Shown: one piece after another, positions 54,771 to 60,455 of the stretch | Layout: the number at the start of each line of letters is the position of its first letter | How positions within the stretch are numbered: the first letter of the stretch is position 1 | Assembly (NCBI RefSeq): GCF_000146185.1 | Contig: NC_012782.1 | Span: 1 to 60,455 of the forward strand | DNA length: 60,455 nt | Source of the DNA: [Eubacterium] eligens ATCC 27750 | GTDB taxonomy: Bacteria; Bacillota; Clostridia; Lachnospirales; Lachnospiraceae | Reading direction: 5' to 3' | Program-made: the position numbers and the translations under genes | Notes under the pieces: generated by a model | Databases searched by the model: none | Told to the model about the DNA's origin: nothing | Seen by the model: the letters and a program-made list of their open reading frames with translations, nothing else

Positions 54771-56106
54771 AATCTTTCTCTCCTCCTTTATCCTTTTCTC
54801 CATCTGGTTTATCATCCTTTTTATCCTCTGTGCTCTCCTCTGGATTTTCACTAAGGAGAGGCTTAAGGTATCCTGTGTTTACTTCCCAGATCATAAGCAC
54901 CTCTTTGTTATTGATACCATATCTGTTTTTCTTAACACTGATCTTAAGAGTGCCATCTATCACGGATAAAGATAATACTCTTGTGGCGTTCTGTCCTACA
55001 CCGTCACTCTCTGCCAGATCGTGGAGCTCTGGGCTCTCTCCTTTTTTACGGTTCTTAACTGCCTCACGGTTAGCCTGTGCCATAAGGAGTACAGGCTTTT
55101 TGAGCTCCTTACTCATCAAAAAGAGATCCTCTGAGATATTGTTATAAGCTATTCTAGGTATATCTGCCCTACGCTTATCACTCATAAGAGAGAGCTGATC
55201 TATTACAATCATATCCGCCCCATGCTTAATAGCTAAGCTCTTGATCTCATCCACATTAGGCTTACGCCCCTCAAAATCATCTGGAGTAACTACGATAAAT
55301 CCGCTCTTTTGCTGGAGCTGTGTTATGTACTTCTCATAATCCTCCTGTAAGTACTTTGCTCCGTCTGTATCTGGTTTCTTTCCCAGAGTACCAGATCCAT
55401 TAAGGAGCCCCATATTGCTAAAGTGCTTATTGAGAGTATCAAAACGAAAACCAACCATAGCGGTACTCATTTCTCCAGAGTACATAAGGATCTTATAACC
55501 CATGTTCCACGCCATCGTAGCAAAGTACTCTCCAATCCATGTTTTACCTACGTTAGTACGCCCTGTGAGTACTACCAGATCCTCTCCCCAGAGCCAGCCA
55601 TTAGTAATCTCATCCAGCTTAGGGATACCTGTAGGAATACCTATAAGCCCCTTTACCTCACACCGCTTTTTATACTCTGTAAGGCGATCTCCAGCGTTAG
55701 AGATAATATCATAGCCATCTTTATTCCTGCTCACTGGTACGGATTTCTCCAGCTTTTCTATCTCCTCTTTGAGGTACTGGATCGCCTTAATACTATCCTC
55801 TTTTACTACCTTTGCTGTATCCTCAATCAGAGGCACCAACTTAGTATATGTATAAGCCTCTTTGAGCTTGTATACTAAGTAATCTGTACTCTCTGTAACC
55901 TCCAGCATTTGAAAATCTTTGAACCTGCCTAAAAAGGTTAGTTTATCTGGCATCTGCTTATAGCTGTTGTAATGCTCTATGATAAAATGGATCTCATCCT
56001 TACAGGTAAGAAACATCTCCTCTATTACTCCGTTAGAGTGGAGGATCTCCAGATCTGGAGCATCTAATACCTTACAGAGTAAGCTCTGCTCAATCATATT
56101 AGCCAT
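54760..56106 (-). CDS. dnaB: DnaB-like replicative helicase
   Basis: A 448-residue hexameric helicase. Walker A is GRTNVGKTW (near 186-194), Walker B-like ADMIVIDQLSLMSD, and KELKKPVLLMAQANREAV with NATRVLSLS are RecA-fold helicase motifs. The N-terminal 150 residues are the usual helical domain. It overlaps the loader gene by eight bases, an arrangement common for phage DnaC/DnaB pairs. Confidence 0.93.
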   Translation of the reverse strand: MANMIEQSLLCKVLDAPDLEILHSNGVIEEMFLTCKDEIHFIIEHYNSYKQMPDKLTFLGRFKDFQMLEVTESTDYLVYKLKEAYTYTKLVPLIEDTAKVVKEDSIKAIQYLKEEIEKLEKSVPVSRNKDGYDIISNAGDRLTEYKKRCEVKGLIGIPTGIPKLDEITNGWLWGEDLVVLTGRTNVGKTWIGEYFATMAWNMGYKILMYSGEMSTAMVGFRFDTLNKHFSNMGLLNGSGTLGKKPDTDGAKYLQEDYEKYITQLQQKSGFIVVTPDDFEGRKPNVDEIKSLAIKHGADMIVIDQLSLMSDKRRADIPRIAYNNISEDLFLMSKELKKPVLLMAQANREAVKNRKKGESPELHDLAESDGVGQNATRVLSLSVIDGTLKISVKKNRYGINNKEVLMIWEVNTGYLKPLLSENPEESTEDKKDDKPDGEKDKGGEKDYGF

Positions 56107-56770
56107 TTATAATCCCCCTCCTATCTCCGCTTGTAATTTCTACTACCTGTGAGGATCCTAATACTCTACTGGCTATCCGATCCCCTAACTCGCCCCTAAG
56201 CTCCTCTGGAGAGAGGTTACTGGTATAGATCGTAGTGAGGTTATTAGATACTCTGGTATTTATAATACTTACCATCCTCTCCCTTACCCAATCTGTTACC
56301 CTCTCTGCTCCTATATCGTCTATGATAAGGAGCCTACAGGTTTTTATCATTCTAAGGATCTCATCAAACTCTGGATCTTTATTATCATAATTATCTCTGA
56401 GATCTTCTAAAAAAGTGGGGAGAAATATATATAGCCCCTCATTTTCCAGCCCTGTATTAAAAGCTATCTTCCGAAAAAAGTAACTCATAATTTTACAAGC
56501 CCATGAGGTTTTACCATTCCCTGTACTCTTTCCCCAGATATATAAACCTCTGCCCTCATCTACCATACTGAGCACATCATTTTTATAATTATCCAGAGTT
56601 GTAAACGCCTCCAGATCCTCTCCATTCTCTGGCTTAAGAGCGATAGTATAACGGTATCTCTCTGGGATCCTGCTTAAATTGTATAAAGCTCTAAGTACTC
56701 TGTAGCCTCCGCATACATCACTACAGGAGCTTTTATCTTTCTGGCAATAATCACTTGCATAGCATTTCAT
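56099..56770 (-). CDS. dnaC: DnaC-like helicase loader ATPase
   Basis: A 223-residue AAA+ ATPase. Walker A is LYIWGKSTGNGKTSWACKI (key GNGKTS), Walker B CRLLIIDDIGAER, and a sensor segment LTTIYTSNLSPEEL follows. An N-terminal Cys cluster (CYASDYCQKDKSSCSDVCGG) likely binds zinc. It would load DnaB onto the origin. Confidence 0.9.
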   Translation of the reverse strand: MKCYASDYCQKDKSSCSDVCGGYRVLRALYNLSRIPERYRYTIALKPENGEDLEAFTTLDNYKNDVLSMVDEGRGLYIWGKSTGNGKTSWACKIMSYFFRKIAFNTGLENEGLYIFLPTFLEDLRDNYDNKDPEFDEILRMIKTCRLLIIDDIGAERVTDWVRERMVSIINTRVSNNLTTIYTSNLSPEELRGELGDRIASRVLGSSQVVEITSGDRRGIING

Positions 56771-56787
56771 CCGCTTTTACCTCCTTT

Positions 56788-56824
56788 TGAGTAATCCTAA
56801 TCACAAAAGAGGTAAAAATTTAGA
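56788..56824 (-). promoter_or_regulatory. Middle-promoter motif, site 3, with anti-SD arm
   Basis: TCTAAA (56819-56824), 14 bases, GTGATTAGGATTACTC (from 56804 down) on the minus strand. The spacer UUUUACCUCUUUUG can pair with the loader gene ribosome region CAAAAGGAGGUAAAA over 14 bases with one bulge. Confidence 0.8.
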
Positions 56825-56850
56825 GGAGAGCTTTTACACCCTCCTCCAGA

Positions 56851-57612
56851 TTACTTAAACACAATATCTTTACCCTCAGCATCTTTAAGGGTATTACCAC
56901 TAAATTTTTTACTGATCGCTGTAGGCTTTCCCTGTCTACCATAGTTCTTAAGTGGATAGAGATCTTTCCATCCCTTATCTATACTCTGATCCACAATAGC
57001 CAGAGCCACTACAGGATCTTCTCCAGCATTATCTCTAAGAGTACTAGCAAACTTTTCTACCGTAGTTACTTTAGGAGTATAATTTTTACCCCTACAGTAC
57101 TGTATAAATTTACTAAGAGCCTCTTTCACAAACTTATTAACAGGATCCTCTAAGATAGTACTATAAGATCTCTTTTTAGGGGCTTTGCCCTCCATCTCTT
57201 TAGAGATGGATTTTTCTATATTATCTTTACTATCTTTATTGAGTAAAAAATTTTTACTCGTATCGGGTAAAGTTTTTTTACTCGTTGGATCTTCATCGGA
57301 TAAAATTTTTTTACTCGGTCTTAAAGCTGTATAGCTGTTGTAAATGAGAGCTCCTTTAGTGGTACTACTCTTAGTGAGGAGCCCCTGCTTAACTAGGTTA
57401 TCTAAAGTGTTAATTATCGTAGGTCTTGATACACCACCCAGCCACTCACAGAGGTAATCTACACTCCCTGTAAAAGCTGTGTTAGTAGTCTGAGAAAATC
57501 CGTAGATGATCGCATAGAGCATAAGTGCGTTACCCTTTAGTTTTAGCTCTGTTACCATCCAGCCCTGTACAGCAAAGTAATTATCCTCTCTTACTTTTAT
57601 CTGTTTTGCCAT
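56851..57612 (-). CDS. Replication initiator-like protein with winged helix
   Basis: A 253-residue protein. The N-terminal 100 residues are a winged helix (LKLKGNALMLYAIIYGFSQT, LCEWLGGVSRPTIINTLDNL), as in phage replication initiators. The middle is Ser/Lys-rich with repeated SKK.L and contains a DNA iteron cluster. The C-terminal part (KFIQYCRGKNYTPKVTTVE) resembles DnaD-like helices. It precedes the helicase loader. Confidence 0.78.
   Translation of the reverse strand: MAKQIKVREDNYFAVQGWMVTELKLKGNALMLYAIIYGFSQTTNTAFTGSVDYLCEWLGGVSRPTIINTLDNLVKQGLLTKSSTTKGALIYNSYTALRPSKKILSDEDPTSKKTLPDTSKNFLLNKDSKDNIEKSISKEMEGKAPKKRSYSTILEDPVNKFVKEALSKFIQYCRGKNYTPKVTTVEKFASTLRDNAGEDPVVALAIVDQSIDKGWKDLYPLKNYGRQGKPTAISKKFSGNTLKDAEGKDIVFK
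57241..57317. repeat. Iteron cluster, candidate replication origin
   Basis: Three related 20-base units on the plus strand lie at 57241-57260, 57265-57284 and 57298-57317. They share TAAA then TTTTTACTCG, and the first contains GAGTAAAAA-A-TTTTTACTC, a perfect palindrome. They lie inside the initiator-like gene, as origins do in many Firmicutes phages. Confidence 0.6.
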
Positions 57613-57663
57613 AATTACCTCCAGTTAAGGAGAGAGGAGAGATACTCCCCCCCCCTGTAAGTA

Positions 57664-57876
57664 TTACTCCATCTCTGAGATGGTTTTCTTAATGTTATCA
57701 CAAACCTCATCAAAAGCCTGTTTAATAATAGCCTCTCTCTGCTGAGGGTTCGTACCTCCATCAATCTTAATATCCATCTTTACTGTAGGCTTACACCAGA
57801 TACCACTCTTATTCTGTACACTCATACCCAGCTCTACGCTGATACCTGCTACCCTTGCTGTAAAATCATTTGCCAT
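57664..57876 (-). CDS. Small hypothetical protein
   Basis: A 70-residue protein with a beta-like first half (FTARVAGISVELGMSVQNKS) and a helical end (AFDEVCDNIKKTISEME). Its start overlaps a very short frame upstream. No family recognised. Confidence 0.65.
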   Translation of the reverse strand: MANDFTARVAGISVELGMSVQNKSGIWCKPTVKMDIKIDGGTNPQQREAIIKQAFDEVCDNIKKTISEME

Positions 57877-57958
57877 CTTTGTTATCCTCCATCTCTTTTA
57901 AATTCTTTTCTCTGCGTGCCATTCTACGGTTATACTCCTCCACGGATTTACAGCCCAT
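57866..57958 (-). CDS. Possible 30-residue basic peptide
   Basis: The frame MGCKSVEEYNRRMARREKNL... ends in overlap with the next ATG. The ribosome site is weak (AAGGTAG, too far). It fills an otherwise empty 120-base gap. It may be real only if translated by coupling or from a non-standard upstream start. Confidence 0.35.
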   Translation of the reverse strand: MGCKSVEEYNRRMARREKNLKEMEDNKDGK

Positions 57959-57995
57959 CTTTCTAGCTACTACCTTTTTGTGGAGGAGGGTACCA

Positions 57996-58304
57996 TTATT
58001 TTTCTGGATCTGCCTCTGCATTTTCCTCTTGAAACTGCTCACTCTTTTCTGCCTCCATTTCCTCTACGCTGTGCCACACGTTATCCCCTGTTTCAATCTC
58101 ACACTCTTTATCGTGTGGATTGATAGTAACCGTTACATCACAGCTATTAGAGCTAAAGCTAGGTAATCCAGATCCATAACCACCATTACCCTTAAGTTTA
58201 GTTCCTAAGGCGGTAGAAATAATATCCTCTAAGGATTTACCATTTACCTCTAAACCGTATCCGTGATCCGATACCTCAGCATTTGTAAAACTGATTTTAA
58301 GCAT
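57996..58304 (-). CDS. Hypothetical acidic protein behind site 2
   Basis: A 102-residue protein with a Gly/Ser middle (LKGNGGYGSGLPSFSSNSCD) and an acidic tail (EEMEAEKSEQFQEENAEADP). AGGAGGTAAGCAGG precedes the ATG. Family unknown. Confidence 0.65.
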   Translation of the reverse strand: MLKISFTNAEVSDHGYGLEVNGKSLEDIISTALGTKLKGNGGYGSGLPSFSSNSCDVTVTINPHDKECEIETGDNVWHSVEEMEAEKSEQFQEENAEADPEK

Positions 58305-58327
58305 CCTGCTTACCTCCTTTTCTTTTG

Positions 58328-58364
58328 ATACTTAACCTAATCACACAAACGGTAAATTTTTAGA
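58328..58364 (-). promoter_or_regulatory. Middle-promoter motif, site 2
   Basis: TCTAAA (58359-58364), 14 bases, GTGATTAGGTTAAGTATC (from 58344 down) on the minus strand, about 30 bases behind a terminator and just before the 58304 gene. Confidence 0.85.
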
Positions 58365-58384
58365 TAGCCCTCAAAATTAAGGGC

Positions 58385-58419
58385 AAAAAAAAAAGAGGAG
58401 AGCTGTTACACTCTCCTCA
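58385..58419 (-). terminator. Terminator behind the MerR-like gene
   Basis: GAGGAGAG/CTCTCCTC with a TGTAACAG-type loop followed by ten T residues on the minus strand. Confidence 0.88.
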
Positions 58420-58428
58420 CACTTAGGG

Positions 58429-58656
58429 CTACTTTTTAAGTTTTGCTTTTCTCGGTAATGAGGCATAAGCCTTTATAGCCTCCAGATCCTCCTCATACCA
58501 GTATCTATAGCCTCCCTCATCTCTTACACTGGCTGGAATAGCTCCAGCATCTTCCCAGAGGCGGATAGATTGAGTAGAGGCTCCTACCAGATCCGCTACC
58601 TCTTTCCTTGTGTATACTCTTTTTCCTGTATCTGCATCTATTGTTATCGCTCTCAT
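58429..58656 (-). CDS. MerR-like HTH regulator
   Basis: A 75-residue protein with a MerR-type HTH (YTRKEVADLVGASTQSIRLW, EDAGAIPASVRDEGGYRYWY). The ATG at 58656 follows GGAGGTACATA. Proteins of this form often act as excisionases or regulators. It follows the helicase gene and is closed by a terminator. Confidence 0.8.
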   Translation of the reverse strand: MRAITIDADTGKRVYTRKEVADLVGASTQSIRLWEDAGAIPASVRDEGGYRYWYEEDLEAIKAYASLPRKAKLKK

Positions 58657-58696
58657 TATGTACCTCCATTTTGAGTTATTATACCACACCTGTATA

Positions 58697-60376
58697 TTAA
58701 ATGCTAAGTAATTTGTTAAGGATGGTTTTAATATCCTGCTTAGATCCTTTACCGTCTACTACTCGATCAATGAGATCTTTATTTTCTAACAGATAATCCT
58801 CTACCGCCTCATCTATGGTACCCTTAGCCACCATAGAGATTACATTTACAGCCCCTACGGTACCTATTCTGTGGGCTCTATCCTCAGCCTGTGCATTATC
58901 TCCGCTATTCCATGCTTTATCCATAAAGAATACATAAGAGGCTTTATTTAGAGTTAATCCAGTACCCATAGCTCCGATAGTTCCTATAGCTACTTTACAG
59001 TGTGGGTTAGTCTGGAAATTGTCTACTAATCTCTGCCTCTGCTCTGGAGGTACCTCTCCTGTAATTACAATCGGATCATATTCACTAAGCTCTATCCCCA
59101 GATCCTTAGCTATCGTGCTCCACTGAGAAAATATGATAGCCTTGTGACCGTTAGGGATAATCTCCTCCTCCAGCATCTCCTTAATACGATCCAGCTTAGG
59201 GCTATCATCTGTTAAGTTAGGATTACCGCTGGTAAGCTGTCTGAGGCGGAGAGTACAGTTAAGAGGATTAACAGAGGCTAAGATATTCTCCATATCCGCT
59301 ACAATGCCATTTTTAATATCCCTGTACTGTTTTTTCTGAGCTGTGGTAAGTTCTACATACTCAGTACTGTACAGCTTAGGAGGGAGATCTAGTACCTCCT
59401 CTTTCTTTCTTCTAAGCATTACAGTATTTAACTCAGCATTGAGGCTATCTAAGTTTTTATATCCGATTACTTTATAGCCTCCGAAACCTCCCATAGTACA
59501 ATAGGCATTTCTAAAACTATAAAAGGATCTCCTCTCTACTCCCAACCATGTAAGGATATTCCACAGATCCTCCGCTTTATTCATTGGAGTACCAGATAAT
59601 CCTATCTTAACTGGAGCTTTCAAAAATCTAAGGGCTTTTCCCTGTTGAGAGCCTCCGTTTTTAGCCTTATGGATCTCATCAACAATAATAGCCCCTATAT
59701 AGCCATCCTTAATCCCCAGATAGAGAGCATCTTGTATTTTCTCATTTCTGAGGCTCTCAATATTGATAACCCCAAAATAAGAGGAGCCTCTGTACCAGTC
59801 ATTTAGCTGTTGTACTCTAACATCCATTGTCTTACCGTCTACCATTACACAGCCCTCGTTAGAGTGGATCTGGATCTCTTTCTCCCAGTTATATTTTACA
59901 GAATTTACCCCACACACAATAAGGGTTTTAATGAGCTCTTTCTTTCTGGCTACACAAATATCAATACTTTCCTTTGTCTTGCCTAAGCCCTGCTCATCTC
60001 CGATAAGTAAAGAGTTTTTCTCCATTCCATAATTAAAAGCCTCGATCTGATGAGGGAGGGGAGCTGTCTTAAAATCAAAATCTCTTACAGGCTTAATACC
60101 CTTTAGCCTCTCCTGTGTAGCCTCCCTTTTATCCTCGATCTCCTTAGTATTGAGAGCTTGTACTACAGCCTCCTCACTTTTGATATTGCTAAGCCCTACT
60201 TTCTCTATGAGAGCTGGTAGCTCATGTGCTGGGATCTCCCACGCTCTATCCTCTGGTAAATATCTCCGCTCTGCCAGCTCTTTTACCTTAGCTACAGTAG
60301 TGGGATCGTATCTAAATGAGATTTTAAAAGCATCATCAAAATAAGTACCTTTTTCCAGTTTTTCTACTGTTATCAT
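58697..60376 (-). CDS. SNF2/DEAD-type helicase
   Basis: A 559-residue superfamily 2 ATPase. Motif I is LIGDEQGLGKTKES, motif II is IIVDEIHKAKNG (DEIH), and VKIGLSGTPMNKAEDLW, KAIIFSQWSTIAKDL and DRAHRIGTVGAVNV are motifs III, IV and VI of SNF2-like enzymes. Its N-terminal 85 residues resemble a HARP-type module (FRYDPTTVAKVKELAERR). It probably remodels forks or DNA-protein complexes in phage replication. It has its own middle promoter. Confidence 0.93.
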   Translation of the reverse strand: MITVEKLEKGTYFDDAFKISFRYDPTTVAKVKELAERRYLPEDRAWEIPAHELPALIEKVGLSNIKSEEAVVQALNTKEIEDKREATQERLKGIKPVRDFDFKTAPLPHQIEAFNYGMEKNSLLIGDEQGLGKTKESIDICVARKKELIKTLIVCGVNSVKYNWEKEIQIHSNEGCVMVDGKTMDVRVQQLNDWYRGSSYFGVINIESLRNEKIQDALYLGIKDGYIGAIIVDEIHKAKNGGSQQGKALRFLKAPVKIGLSGTPMNKAEDLWNILTWLGVERRSFYSFRNAYCTMGGFGGYKVIGYKNLDSLNAELNTVMLRRKKEEVLDLPPKLYSTEYVELTTAQKKQYRDIKNGIVADMENILASVNPLNCTLRLRQLTSGNPNLTDDSPKLDRIKEMLEEEIIPNGHKAIIFSQWSTIAKDLGIELSEYDPIVITGEVPPEQRQRLVDNFQTNPHCKVAIGTIGAMGTGLTLNKASYVFFMDKAWNSGDNAQAEDRAHRIGTVGAVNVISMVAKGTIDEAVEDYLLENKDLIDRVVDGKGSKQDIKTILNKLLSI

Positions 60377-60403
60377 AAAAATAAACCTCCTGTGATTTAG
60401 TCT

Positions 60404-60440
60404 TTATATAACTTAATCACAGGAGGTAAATATATTTAGA
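60404..60440 (-). promoter_or_regulatory. Middle-promoter motif, site 1, with anti-SD arm
   Basis: TCTAAA (60435-60440), 14 bases, GTGATTAAGTTATATAAAG (from 60420 down) on the minus strand. ACCTCCTGTGATT across spacer and box is the perfect 13-base complement of AATCACAGGAGGT at the helicase ribosome site. Confidence 0.85.
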
Positions 60441-60455
60441 TAACCCCTATATAAT

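Overview
The window reads as a nearly complete genome of a temperate, contractile-tailed (myovirus-type) phage of an AT-rich Firmicute, most likely a gut Clostridia/Lachnospiraceae host. The evidence is a PBSX/Xkd-like tail sheath, tube and baseplate set, a phiLC3-type holin, two CD1375-family small proteins typical of clostridial phages, an SPP1-like portal with a MuF protein, strong AGGAGG ribosome sites, and a large serine integrase. Almost every gene lies on the minus strand, so genes are transcribed from high to low coordinates. Only the CI-like repressor (52863..53240) is on the plus strand.

Layout in the direction of transcription. 60376 to 54549: replication genes (SNF2 helicase, a MerR-like regulator, an initiator-like protein with an iteron cluster, a DnaC-like loader, a DnaB helicase). 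54476 to 52604: Rha-type regulator, two XRE regulators, the convergent repressor and a dense operator region. 52603 to 45159: primase, a sigma factor, ssDNA-binding protein, DNA polymerase, small regulators and an MT-A70 methylase. 45060 to 40433: nucleases, RecA-like recombinase and small Cys-rich proteins. 40291 to 32198: accessory genes, including a lipoprotein with its own promoter and a 26-repeat protein. 32129 to 25364: late-regulator candidate, small and large terminase subunits, thyX. 25303 to 5940: portal, MuF protein with a metalloprotease tail, capsid, sheath, tube, frameshifted chaperone, tape measure, baseplate and the variable tail-tip protein. 5853 to 4184: a diversity-generating retroelement (DGR). 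4236 to 1: lysis genes and integrase.

The main discovery candidate is regulatory. Eleven intergenic sites share TCTAAA, exactly 14 bases, then GTGATTARGTTA, each directly upstream of a gene or operon and often directly behind a terminator. A phage sigma factor (50572..51180) sits in the operon driven by the strongest sigma-A-like, operator-controlled promoter. I infer a middle-gene regulon read by that sigma factor. At four sites the promoter spacer carries an anti-Shine-Dalgarno arm that would fold over the ribosome site only in read-through RNA. A second short conserved motif precedes the terminase and capsid operons and may be the late promoter.

The DGR is well resolved. The template repeat (5712..5837) and variable repeat (5961..6086) differ at 26 positions, 25 of which are adenines of the template on the coding strand. 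The template RNA is closed by an 11-bp inverted repeat. Other notable items are a perfect A AAA AAC frameshift site in the tail chaperone, helically phased operators, a MuF protein with an HExxH domain followed by a possible immunity gene, and iterons inside the initiator gene. The window starts exactly on the integrase stop codon and ends just past the first middle promoter, so it may be a cut circular genome. I saw no tRNA, rRNA or CRISPR.
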